From the NCBI GenBank assembly GCA_025059545.1, contig JANXDJ010000009.1, positions 1-34,456 of the forward strand: a stretch of DNA of 34,456 nt, given 5' to 3'. The notes under the pieces were generated by a model. The model ran no database searches. It saw nothing but the letters and a program-made list of their open reading frames with translations, and was not told the DNA's origin. This document shows, piece by piece, positions 26,490 to 33,996 of the stretch (position 1 is the stretch's first letter; each line of letters opens with the position of its first letter). The DNA is from Archaeoglobaceae archaeon. GTDB taxonomy: Archaea > Halobacteriota > Archaeoglobi > Archaeoglobales > Archaeoglobaceae. Both the position numbers and the translations under genes were made by a program.

Positions 26490-27051
26490 CTTTTTCACCT
26501 CTTGTTTTCGCAATCTCCTCTTCAAGCCACTTCAAAGCTCCAAGCCAAGGTTGGCGCATTGTAAGTCCAATTCTGCTCTTCTCAGGCTCTCTTTCTTTAA
26601 GGCTAAGTGAAACTATTCTCGCTCTTACCAATTCTCCTTCCGCTATGGCTTTCTTTGTCTCTCTACCAACAAGTCTCTTGTTCTTCTCGTCAAAAACCAT
26701 ATAGTCATCCGTTATCTGACTTGTATGCAAAAGAGCGTCAAAAGGACCTATGGAAACAAAACAACCGAATTCAACTACCTCAACAATCTCTCCTTCAACA
26801 AGTTCTTGAAGAGTTGGCTTAAAGCAGATCGCATTAAAAACAACGTCAAAATAGATCGCTCCATCACCCTCGATAATTCTACCCTCTCCAATCTCCTCGA
26901 TGTTCTCTATACCAACAATCATCCCATATTCCCTATCCAACCTACCCTCAAATTGCTCCCAGAGCAGAGATTCAATCGTTTCTTCTAAATTTTCTCCAAT
27001 TTTGGCTGGAGGGACTCGGACAGTGTCGCGTAACTTTATTCGGGCATACAT
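26482..27051 (-). CDS. rpo7: RNA polymerase subunit Rpo7 (RpoE')
   Basis: Rpo7 forms the polymerase stalk with Rpo4 and binds nascent RNA. The 189-residue protein has the N-terminal RNP-like domain MYARIKLRDTVRVPP to about residue 80, and then an S1/OB domain with GEIVEVVEFGCFVSIGPFDALLHTSQI. A TATA-like TTTATATTT on the minus strand at 27075-27083, inside the 3' end of the DUF1464 gene, is about 28 nt upstream. This gene therefore probably heads its own seven-gene operon down to the PHP gene. Confidence 0.96.
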   Translation of the reverse strand: MYARIKLRDTVRVPPAKIGENLEETIESLLWEQFEGRLDREYGMIVGIENIEEIGEGRIIEGDGAIYFDVVFNAICFKPTLQELVEGEIVEVVEFGCFVSIGPFDALLHTSQITDDYMVFDEKNKRLVGRETKKAIAEGELVRARIVSLSLKEREPEKSRIGLTMRQPWLGALKWLEEEIAKTRGEKVG

Positions 27052-27061
27052 AACGCAAAAG

Positions 27062-28072
27062 CTAATTACTGCGGAAATATAAATTTAACCTTTTCAGAAC
27101 TCTGCTCTTTAGCTCAGCGGATAAATAATCGAGAACTGTGCCACTTGCGGAGAAGATCTCCATTTTTCTAACAATGGGCTCAAATTCCCCACCCCCAATA
27201 GCGTTTGCAATTACTCCAGCTCCTTGAGCGGATTGTTTTCCAATTCCAAAACCTTTCAAAATCCTCGTGTTATATTCTTCAGCTATAATTTTCTCTAAAT
27301 CCTTTGCAAATTTACCTGAAAGTATGCAAAACTCAGCTTTGCCTACGCTAACTTCTATCGCCTTTATACCTTTTAAAACGAACTCTGAAAGCACTTCAAT
27401 GGAATTCCCACCATTTTCTTCAACAAAACTTTTGACTCCACCGGTGAAAATTGTATTTTTAGGAAAATCTCCGAGCAAGTAAGCCAGCTCAGCATCAATA
27501 GAACCCAAGGAGCTATATCCGGGAAATCCAGATGTTCCACCAATTCCATCAATGATCCTACCATTCTTTACTGCAATGAAAGAGCTGAAACCGTAACCAA
27601 TTTCAGCAAGAATAAAACTCTGCTTCTCCAATTCAATCTCCTTTGAAAGTTGTAAAACTGCCAAAACAGCGGAACAAAGCTTGTCAGAAGTCCCAAGATC
27701 GATCTTATTAAACTTCCTCCATTTAGGCACAGTTGGCAAATGAATGACTCCGGGAATTGTGTAGAAGTTCATATTCTTTTTTCTTATTTCCTCGATAACC
27801 GATCTTAGCCCAATACTCTTCTCAAAATCAACGTTGAGTGTCATTAGCAAAAGATCTTCCTTAGTAATCTGAGAAAACTTCTTTATCGGCATTCCATAGC
27901 CAGAAAGACCTGCGTATACATCAGCTTCATAGGATTCTATTGCCTCTACAAGCGCAATTGGGTTTTCTCTTACAAGATCGCTCTCGAATGTCTCTGCAAA
28001 GAACTCACCATCTTTAATTGCAAATATCTCGTAAGTTTTTGTCCCTGCATCCACTCCAACCGCATTTACCAT
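27062..28072 (-). CDS. DUF1464 ASKHA-fold protein, predicted butyrate kinase-like
   Basis: This 336-residue protein of the DUF1464 family (COG2441, named predicted butyrate kinase) has an ASKHA-type first phosphate motif, VGVDAGTKTYEIFAI (4-18), a GLSGYGMPI segment, LAEIGYGFSSFIAVKNGRIIDGIGGT as the second phosphate region, and IFTGGVKSF plus CILSGKFAKDL as adenosine-site strands. The substrate is not experimentally known to me. It is the last gene of the CBS-CBS-RNA ligase unit, overlapping the ligase stop by 7 nt (ATGGTAA). Confidence 0.82.
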   Translation of the reverse strand: MVNAVGVDAGTKTYEIFAIKDGEFFAETFESDLVRENPIALVEAIESYEADVYAGLSGYGMPIKKFSQITKEDLLLMTLNVDFEKSIGLRSVIEEIRKKNMNFYTIPGVIHLPTVPKWRKFNKIDLGTSDKLCSAVLAVLQLSKEIELEKQSFILAEIGYGFSSFIAVKNGRIIDGIGGTSGFPGYSSLGSIDAELAYLLGDFPKNTIFTGGVKSFVEENGGNSIEVLSEFVLKGIKAIEVSVGKAEFCILSGKFAKDLEKIIAEEYNTRILKGFGIGKQSAQGAGVIANAIGGGEFEPIVRKMEIFSASGTVLDYLSAELKSRVLKRLNLYFRSN

Positions 28073-29199
28073 GGATTCCCCTCTAAAAGACTCCTTATTT
28101 TGTCTGTCGTCGCTCTCATAACCCTCTCGAATTTAACTTCCACCTTTCCACTCTCTGTTTTTCTTTCAATCTCTCTCAAGTTTACACCAAGCAGTTTCAG
28201 ATGCATTTTAAAAAGCTCCAGAACTTCTTCACTCGAAAAAGTAAGTCTTAGATCCTCCGTGATCTCTTTTCCCTCACTAACCTTCTTAATGCTCTCGATT
28301 GCAGAGCTTAGAATAGCTTTTCCAAGTCTACGGGATCGCTCTTCAATGTTATCCTGAAATTCAAAGCTTTGAAAAGCCTCTCTTATAATTCTTGCGAGCA
28401 TGAAATCTCTTCCATATTCCTCAAAGTTTCTGAAAGCATAACTTAGATCTCCACAGTTAGAAAAGCTTGTAGTGTATTTTAGTGGAGCCAAGATCATTTC
28501 AAGGTCTTTAAAAACAATGCCTTCTCTCCCTCTGCTGTTCAGATCCTCTAAAACTCTTTTCACACTACTTATATCCTCTACTGACGTCTTGAGTAAGATT
28601 TCTACCATTCTAATTCCGTATCTCTCAGCTATCTCCTCCTTTTCACTTATGCTCAAAGGTTTGTTTGTCTTGCATTCTCTAATGTCAAAGAGAAAGAATT
28701 CCAAACCTTCAATGCCGTAGTAGTCCGGAACATAAGGAGAAGCGCTGCCGATAGCTTCACAGCATAGCATATGCTCAGGATACTCATTAAAGAAATCTTC
28801 TGGTATTCTTTCCCTGACTTTTTCCGATGTGTAAGGACATATCAGTCCCCTTCGTGTTATCGCATATATATCCTCACCAATTTTTGCAATTCTAACGTTG
28901 TAACCGTTCATTTTCTCCTCAAGAGCAATTTTTTTATCTCCAAAGTGTCTCTTTAACCCAGACTCCAAGTAAAGGATTCTCTTGATCTTCGGGAAACCTC
29001 TAAAAACCTTTAAATCATCCTTACTCTTGACTATTACTGTTCCTTCTTCGTAGATCCCGAATTTCTTCTCTATTCTAACCGCCTCAACTATATCACCAAA
29101 AAAGGGATGCTTCACAAAGGCTCTTTTGATGATCCCTCTCTCCTCTAACCTTTCGGTAGAAAACTTTGAGAGATTTAGGGCTTCAGCAACAAAATTCAT
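28066..29199 (-). CDS. ATP-dependent RNA ligase (Rnl3, Pab1020 type)
   Basis: This 377-residue homodimeric archaeal RNA ligase family member has the nucleotidyltransferase motif I EEKMNGYNVR with Lys96 and Gly99, motif III FFLFDIRE, motif IV REGIVFKD and motif V APLKYTTS. The last 130 residues form the helical dimerisation and C-terminal domain (FMLARIIREAFQSFEFQDN). Such ligases join or circularise RNA ends in archaea. Its start overlaps the upstream CBS gene by ATGA, and its stop overlaps the DUF1464 start, so the three are coupled. Confidence 0.9.
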   Translation of the reverse strand: MNFVAEALNLSKFSTERLEERGIIKRAFVKHPFFGDIVEAVRIEKKFGIYEEGTVIVKSKDDLKVFRGFPKIKRILYLESGLKRHFGDKKIALEEKMNGYNVRIAKIGEDIYAITRRGLICPYTSEKVRERIPEDFFNEYPEHMLCCEAIGSASPYVPDYYGIEGLEFFLFDIRECKTNKPLSISEKEEIAERYGIRMVEILLKTSVEDISSVKRVLEDLNSRGREGIVFKDLEMILAPLKYTTSFSNCGDLSYAFRNFEEYGRDFMLARIIREAFQSFEFQDNIEERSRRLGKAILSSAIESIKKVSEGKEITEDLRLTFSSEEVLELFKMHLKLLGVNLREIERKTESGKVEVKFERVMRATTDKIRSLLEGNPW

Positions 29200-30056
29200 G
29201 AATGCTGGTATAGAAACTTAACCAAATCCCTCTCCGTTAGGATCCCTTCTAATTTTCCGTTTTCTACTATTAACACTGCTCCATGTCCCTTCTCAAGCAA
29301 TTCAGAGACAATTTGCGAGATCAGAGTATCTCTTGGAAACATTGGAATCTCCTTATACATGAGCAGATCACTGTTTCCAAGGATCGCAGTCACCGGCTTC
29401 TTTATAGCCTCGCTTATGTCCCCAAGCTCAAGCATTCTGAACGCTTCACCTTTTCCAAAGTATGCGAGGATCTCTCTTGCAGTTATCAACCCCAAGAGAA
29501 TTCCGTCTTCAATGACCGGCAATCTTCTGAACCTTTTGGTGATCATAGTTTTCATTGCGGTCTCAATCGTGTCTTTTGGTCTAAGAGTTACAACGTTTTT
29601 AGTCATGAAGTCCTCAGCAACCCCATCAATTGTTTTTTTCCTTGCTAAAAACTCCAAAACATCTCTTTCTGTGATTATACCTACGACTACTTCTTCCTTA
29701 TCTACGATTGGACAACCACCAACTCGCTTTTCGAACATCAACTCAACCGCACTTTCGAACGAATCTTTTACCGAAAGATAGATCACATCTCTTTCCATTA
29801 TCTCCTTAATTTCTGCATTTACTGCAGAAGCCAAGTTTCCATTATAACGGTTTCTAACGATTCCATGCTTTTTGCCTCCACCAAAGAAGTTTATGAAATC
29901 AGTTGCAGTTATTATTCCCTTAAGCTTCCTCGTTCCAGCATCTGTTATTGGGATCCTTCTGAAGTTCTTTTTTAGCATGAATTTTAGCGCATTCATTATT
30001 GTGGAAGTCTGAGACAGTGTTTGAACATTCGAGGTTGCCACTTCCATCACATTCAT
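29196..30056 (-). CDS. Four-CBS-domain protein
   Basis: This 286-residue protein consists of four CBS domains in two tandem pairs (Bateman modules): about 1-62, 70-130, 137-196 and 222-284. Repeated signatures are RRIPITD-GIITATDF, GCPIVD-GIITERDV, RRLPVIE-GLITAREI and GAVLIVE-GILTERDL. There is no attached catalytic domain, so it is a ligand sensor, probably for adenine nucleotides or SAM. It follows another CBS gene by 5 nt and is coupled to an RNA ligase, which hints that nucleotide state may govern the ligase; this is inference. Confidence 0.92.
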   Translation of the reverse strand: MNVMEVATSNVQTLSQTSTIMNALKFMLKKNFRRIPITDAGTRKLKGIITATDFINFFGGGKKHGIVRNRYNGNLASAVNAEIKEIMERDVIYLSVKDSFESAVELMFEKRVGGCPIVDKEEVVVGIITERDVLEFLARKKTIDGVAEDFMTKNVVTLRPKDTIETAMKTMITKRFRRLPVIEDGILLGLITAREILAYFGKGEAFRMLELGDISEAIKKPVTAILGNSDLLMYKEIPMFPRDTLISQIVSELLEKGHGAVLIVENGKLEGILTERDLVKFLYQHS

Positions 30057-30061
30057 CTATT

Positions 30062-30613
30062 TCACCTTTCACGCTCTGCGCAATATTCGCAAAGATTTAT
30101 GCCTTCTAATTCATAGAGAGTATCCACGTATCTTCCGCACTTCTCACAAATTCCACCACTCATCTCCTCAGAAAAACCCGAGGAGTGCTCTGTGACAAGA
30201 GAAGCCAACTCTCCAAGATCTAAGGATATGCCCAAGATATCATTATCTGTAATGATCCCGACAAGCTCTCCAGAATCGTTAACTACTGGCAATCTCCTTA
30301 TTCCTCTCTTCGTCATTATATTTGCAGCTTCTCTAACACTCGTTGTTGGCCTAATAGTGATCAGCGGAGAGCTCATAACTTCTCTAACTTTAACTGAAGA
30401 TGGAGATTTGTTCTTTGCAACCACTTTTGCGATCAGGTCTTTTTCAGTAACGATCCCTACCGGTTTTCTGCCGTCCATGATCACCGCACTTCCAACGCCG
30501 TATTCGACCATTCTCTTGGCGACAGAGTGTATATTCTCGTCTATACTTGCCTTACAGACGTCTCTCGTCATTATTTCCTTCACTGGTATGTCTGAGTGCA
30601 TAAGTCTCACCAT
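30062..30613 (-). CDS. CBS-pair protein with C-terminal zinc ribbon
   Basis: This 183-residue protein has a pair of CBS domains (about 10-65 and 75-133: VKEIMTRDV-GIVTEKDL and VREVMSSPL-GIITDNDI). It ends with a small treble-clef-like zinc site, CEKCG and CEYC, separated by RYVDTLYELEGINL. The architecture occurs in archaeal proteins of unknown function. The ATG at 30613 is chosen over TTG at 30619 because a minus-strand TATA-like CTTAAAAT at 30633-30640 lies about 24 nt upstream. It is the first gene of the four-gene minus-strand operon and is divergent from HMG-CoA reductase. Confidence 0.9.
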   Translation of the reverse strand: MVRLMHSDIPVKEIMTRDVCKASIDENIHSVAKRMVEYGVGSAVIMDGRKPVGIVTEKDLIAKVVAKNKSPSSVKVREVMSSPLITIRPTTSVREAANIMTKRGIRRLPVVNDSGELVGIITDNDILGISLDLGELASLVTEHSSGFSEEMSGGICEKCGRYVDTLYELEGINLCEYCAERER

Positions 30614-30623
30614 TAGCAATTCT

Positions 30624-30640
30624 GTTAAAGGGATTTTAAG
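30624..30640. promoter_or_regulatory. Interleaved TATA boxes of two divergent leaderless genes
   Basis: GTTAAAG (30624-30630) is about 23 nt before the HMG-CoA reductase ATG at 30650. ATTTTAAG (30633-30640), read on the other strand, is about 24 nt before the CBS gene ATG at 30613. The two starts are only 36 bp apart and each TATA box lies within the other promoter, so both promoters can hardly be occupied at once. Confidence 0.5.
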
Positions 30641-30649
30641 TTTTTTGAT

Positions 30650-31954
30650 ATGGTAATTACAAAAAATAATTTATGTGATGACACGACTAACCTCATGAGA
30701 CTTGCTGGATTCTACAAGTTCACCGTAGAAGAGAGACTTAGAAAAGTGGCAGAGATCGCAAAGCTTACTGAGGAAGAAATTAGAGCAGTTAGATCTTCTG
30801 CAGGCTTACCAATAGAGATTGCAGATCGAATGATCGAAAACGTCATCGGCACTTTTGAGCTTCCTTTGGGAATTGCAACTAATTTTCTGATCGATGGAAA
30901 AGAATATCTAATTCCAATGGTAATTGAAGAGCCAAGTGTTGTTGCTGCAGCAAGCAATGCAGCAAAGATGGCGAGAGAAGGCGGTGGTTTCTTTACAGAC
31001 TTCACCGCTCCGATCATGATTGGACAGATTCAGGTTGTGGATGTGAAAAATCCCGAGAGTGCAAAGTTCGAGATCCTAAAAAACAAGGCTGAGATCATAG
31101 AAAAGGCAAATGAGTGCGATCCTGTTCTTTTAAAACTTGGAGGGGGTTGCAAGGATCTTGAAGTTAGGGTGATTGACACAATTTGCGGTAAAATGGTCGT
31201 TGTGCACCTTCTCGTTGATGTTAGAGATGCAATGGGAGCTAATGCAGTTAATACGATGTGTGAGAAGGTAGCTCCAATTGTTGGAAGACTCTCAGATGGA
31301 AGAGTTTTGCTTAGAATTCTTTCAAATCTCGCTGTTTACCGAATTGCAAGAGCAAAAGCGATTTTCAAGAAAGAGGCAATTGGAGGGGAAGAAGTAGTTG
31401 ACGGAGTTATGAAGGCTTACGCATTTGCTGAAGCGGATCCATTTAGATGTGCAACACACAACAAGGGAATAATGAACGGGATTTCAGCTTTGATGATCGC
31501 AACGGGAAACGATTTTAGAGCAGTAGAGGCGGGAGCTCATGGTTATTCTGCCATAAAAGGCTATAAACCGCTTACGAAATACGAGATCAATTCGAATGGC
31601 GATCTTGTTGGAATGATCGAACTTCCGATCTCTGCAGGAGTAATTGGTGGAGCAACGCAAGTTAATCCATTGGCGAAGATCTGCTTAAAGATCTTGGGTG
31701 TTAAGAGCTCTGAAGAGCTTGCAAGAGTTGCTTCTGCCCTTGGATTGGCTCAAAACTTCGCAGCGTTGAGAGCTTTAGCTACAGAAGGCATACAGCGTGG
31801 ACATATGGAGCTCCATGCGAGAAACGTCGCAATCATGGCTGGGGCAAAGGGAAATGAGATCGACAAACTCGTTGAGCTAATGGTTAAGGAGGGAAAGATC
31901 AGAATAGACTTCGCAAAAGAGGCGCTTTCAAAGCTTAGAGCTAAGGAAGGATGA
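30650..31954 (+). CDS. hmgA: Hydroxymethylglutaryl-CoA reductase, class II (bacterial-type)
   Basis: This enzyme reduces HMG-CoA to mevalonate for isoprenoid lipid synthesis. The 434-residue protein is of class II type, like those of Archaeoglobus and Pseudomonas, rather than the class I form of most archaea. It shows RMIENVIG with the catalytic Glu63, DAMGANAVNTMCE (dinucleotide binding), CATHNKGIMNGISAL with the catalytic Lys, ATGNDFRAVEAGAH with the catalytic Asp, and RGHMELHARN with the catalytic His. The ATG at 30650 is supported by a TATA-like box 23 nt upstream; ATG at 30695 is a shorter alternative. The 3' end overlaps the converging nuclease gene by 14 nt. Confidence 0.95.
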   Translation: MVITKNNLCDDTTNLMRLAGFYKFTVEERLRKVAEIAKLTEEEIRAVRSSAGLPIEIADRMIENVIGTFELPLGIATNFLIDGKEYLIPMVIEEPSVVAAASNAAKMAREGGGFFTDFTAPIMIGQIQVVDVKNPESAKFEILKNKAEIIEKANECDPVLLKLGGGCKDLEVRVIDTICGKMVVVHLLVDVRDAMGANAVNTMCEKVAPIVGRLSDGRVLLRILSNLAVYRIARAKAIFKKEAIGGEEVVDGVMKAYAFAEADPFRCATHNKGIMNGISALMIATGNDFRAVEAGAHGYSAIKGYKPLTKYEINSNGDLVGMIELPISAGVIGGATQVNPLAKICLKILGVKSSEELARVASALGLAQNFAALRALATEGIQRGHMELHARNVAIMAGAKGNEIDKLVELMVKEGKIRIDFAKEALSKLRAKEG

Positions 31955-32822
31955 GATCGATATCTTTTAAAGTTGAATAACTAACTCCCATCTCAGCAAG
32001 CTCTTTTTTTAACCTTTCAGAAGCTTTTCCGTGGTAGAAGATCACGTGCTCCGCCTTGCAGTGCTCCACCATTTCGATTATTCCTCTATAATCCATGTGG
32101 TCGCTTATAACAATTCTCGGAACTTTATAGTATCTCTGAGCGGTAAGAATGTATCCATCGCTCAAATTCCTCGGCGAGACTATTCTTGAACCAGAATCGC
32201 CAACCTCTATACCAAGAGCGGAGCATATTCTCTTGATCTTATCCTCTGCTGTGAATTCATGACCCTCTTTTCTGAGAATCTCTGCAACTCTCTGAGCTTT
32301 TCCCACTGGATAGGCTCCAAGACAAACTTTTTTCTTTGCAACGCTCAAAAGCTTCTCAATTTCATCTTCAAAAACAAATGAAGGATCTCCGTAGGTTGCT
32401 TCAGTTATTAAAACTCTGCACTTAGGAAAATCTCTCCATTGCTTCACATCACCCGTTATTAGAAGGTCAGCATCCTTTAAATAAAAAGCGGTGGCTCCAT
32501 GGATGTGCTTTGTTGCGTAGGTTTCGATCTTGAGCTCTCCAAGCCTGAAGTTATCGCCTATACAAAAAATTTTACCCTTGAATTCTTTTCCAGTTACTGC
32601 TTTCAGAATTTTTGCTGTTTCAACGCTTGCAATCGCATTTCTATTAAGCACATTTCTCTGCCCGTAATGATCGGAATGCGCATGCGTTATGAGATTGAAA
32701 CCATCTCTTGGTGTGGAGTCGATGTGAAGATCTATGCCTTTAATTCTCAACGACAAATGGGGACAGGATTTTTTCCTGTAAGCAAGAAATCCGAATCTTT
32801 CTGCGATCTCGATTGAGTTCAC
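31941..32822 (-). CDS. Metallo-beta-lactamase-fold nuclease-like protein
   Basis: This 293-residue protein of the MBL fold is related to archaeal mRNA 3'-end processing and exonuclease factors. The metal motif THAHSDHYG (about 46-54) is intact, with further ligands in HIHGATAFYL and LITGDVKQW, then TEATYGDP and a C-terminal VIFYHGKASERL strand. The TEATYGDP and HGKASERL segments are typical of the mRNA-processing subgroup rather than lactamases or glyoxalases. An RNA or DNA exonuclease role is inferred. The start is GTG at 32822, about 24 nt from a TATA box shared with the divergent permease gene. Confidence 0.82.
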   Translation of the reverse strand: MNSIEIAERFGFLAYRKKSCPHLSLRIKGIDLHIDSTPRDGFNLITHAHSDHYGQRNVLNRNAIASVETAKILKAVTGKEFKGKIFCIGDNFRLGELKIETYATKHIHGATAFYLKDADLLITGDVKQWRDFPKCRVLITEATYGDPSFVFEDEIEKLLSVAKKKVCLGAYPVGKAQRVAEILRKEGHEFTAEDKIKRICSALGIEVGDSGSRIVSPRNLSDGYILTAQRYYKVPRIVISDHMDYRGIIEMVEHCKAEHVIFYHGKASERLKKELAEMGVSYSTLKDIDLILP

Positions 32823-32840
32823 GAATCCGATCTTTCAGAA

Positions 32841-32850
32841 TATTTATAAC
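32841..32850. promoter_or_regulatory. Second single TATA box shared by divergent leaderless genes
   Basis: TATTTATAAC lies at the centre of the 49-bp spacer between GTG 32822 (minus) and GTG 32872 (plus). It reads as ATTTATAA on one strand and TTATAAAT on the other. Both start codons are about 24-26 nt from its centre. Confidence 0.6.
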
Positions 32851-32871
32851 CCTTATCTAAAATCTCTCATA

Positions 32872-33654
32872 GTGGAAGCTTTCACCGCACTCTCGCTCTT
32901 TATAACTGGTCTCATCGCTGGGACTTTTGGCGGATTCTTGGGTGTAGGTGGCGGTTTTATAATGCTTCCTACACTCTCACTCTTATTCGGCTATCAGTTA
33001 ACAACTGCGATCGGGACAACGATAACCGCAATCATATTCACAGCAATTTCTGGAGCTCTTGGGCATTTGAAGATGAACAACGTTGACTTTAAAACTGCGA
33101 AGCTCATTGCGATCAGCGGTGCATTCGGAGCAATTATAGGCTCATTGGCTTTCTTCTATCTCTCAAAAGAGCTTTGGCTTCTGAGTATTCTTCTGGGCAT
33201 CGTGTTTGCATACACGAGCTTGAGGATGATCTATGAAGGACTAAAAAGAGAAGAATTTGAAAAGAAAGCTGGGCAAATTCAAGGCTCAAAAAAAGCAAAA
33301 GTCATGTTAGGCTTTTTTGTTGGATTTCTTGTAGGCATTCTTGGATTAGGCGGAGGCTTCGCTCTCGTGCCAAGCTTTGTTTATATTTTTGGCTCCTCGA
33401 TCAAGCTTGCAGTCGGAACTTCATTAGCTTCATTCCTGAGCATGGCAATTGTTAGCTCTGTTTTCAAAATCTACCAAGGAGTTGTAGATCTAATAGCAGT
33501 CCTATTTTTAGGACTTGGAGCAATTTTTGGCGCTCAAATCGGAGCAAGGCTCATCGTATTCGCCCCTTCTTGGATGCTTAGACTTTTCTTTGGGACTGTT
33601 TTTCTCTACATAGCGATTAGATTCATTTTGGAGGGTTTTTATGGAATAAACTGA
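32872..33654 (+). CDS. TauE/SafE-family sulfite/anion permease
   Basis: This 260-residue integral membrane protein has about eight hydrophobic segments in two repeats. Each repeat starts with a glycine-rich motif, GTFGGFLGVGGGFIMLP near the N-terminus and GILGLGGGFALVPSF after residue 160, the hallmark of TauE/SafE exporters of sulfite, sulfoacetate or related anions. A cytoplasmic charged loop (REEFEKKAGQIQGSKKAK) separates the halves. In a sulfur-metabolising archaeon sulfite or another organosulfur anion is plausible, but the substrate is unproven. The start is GTG, leaderless from the shared TATA box at 32841-32850. Confidence 0.92.
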   Translation: MEAFTALSLFITGLIAGTFGGFLGVGGGFIMLPTLSLLFGYQLTTAIGTTITAIIFTAISGALGHLKMNNVDFKTAKLIAISGAFGAIIGSLAFFYLSKELWLLSILLGIVFAYTSLRMIYEGLKREEFEKKAGQIQGSKKAKVMLGFFVGFLVGILGLGGGFALVPSFVYIFGSSIKLAVGTSLASFLSMAIVSSVFKIYQGVVDLIAVLFLGLGAIFGAQIGARLIVFAPSWMLRLFFGTVFLYIAIRFILEGFYGIN

Positions 33655-33720
33655 GCTTAGAGCTTGATATGAGCTATGAATCAGGTTTTAATGAAGTTCC
33701 TTATCCGTGAAGGTAAATAA

Positions 33721-33864
33721 AATTGCTATGAAGCAATTAAGCCTTTAACAACACCAAAAACTCCAACAACTCCAGTAGCAAAGCCTTTCATTCCGGGATT
33801 TGAAGCGATCTTCGCAATCGCTGGGCTTATTGCTTTGGCTTATTTGATGAGAAGGAAGAGTTAG
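33721..33864 (+). pseudogene. Remnant of a PGF-CTERM surface protein (C-terminal sorting tail)
   Basis: This open frame without a start codon encodes a threonine/proline linker (TTPKTPTTPVAKP) followed by IPGFEAIFAIAGLIALAY and LMRRKS. That is a complete PGF-CTERM signal: the PGF motif, a hydrophobic helix and a basic end, as recognised by archaeosortase A on S-layer and other surface proteins. An in-frame TAA at 33718 precedes it; before that the same frame has a short ATG stretch from 33676. No signal peptide or mature domain remains, so this is the tail of a lost or displaced gene. The first 18 bases (33721-33738) also form a perfect 7-bp hairpin, AATTGCT/AGCAATT. The rest of 33655-33996 shows no other gene. 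Confidence 0.7.
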
Positions 33865-33970
33865 AAAACTATTTACTCTTATTTTTTGTCTTAAATTAAA
33901 CCACAATTCCTGCAAGAAAAGTTTTTAAAACTATTTTTCATTTAATTCCATCTTAAATCAAAAACTATTT
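33865..33970 (+). repeat. Three copies of AAAACTATTT upstream of the flavoprotein gene
   Basis: The 10-mer AAAACTATTT occurs at 33865-33874, 33927-33936 and 33961-33970, all on the plus strand. The last copy overlaps the TATA box (CTATTTAAAC) about 26 nt before the ATG at 33997. These may be regulatory sites or chance in AT-rich DNA. Confidence 0.35.
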
Positions 33971-33996
33971 AAACATAAGATAATCTCAGCGATATT

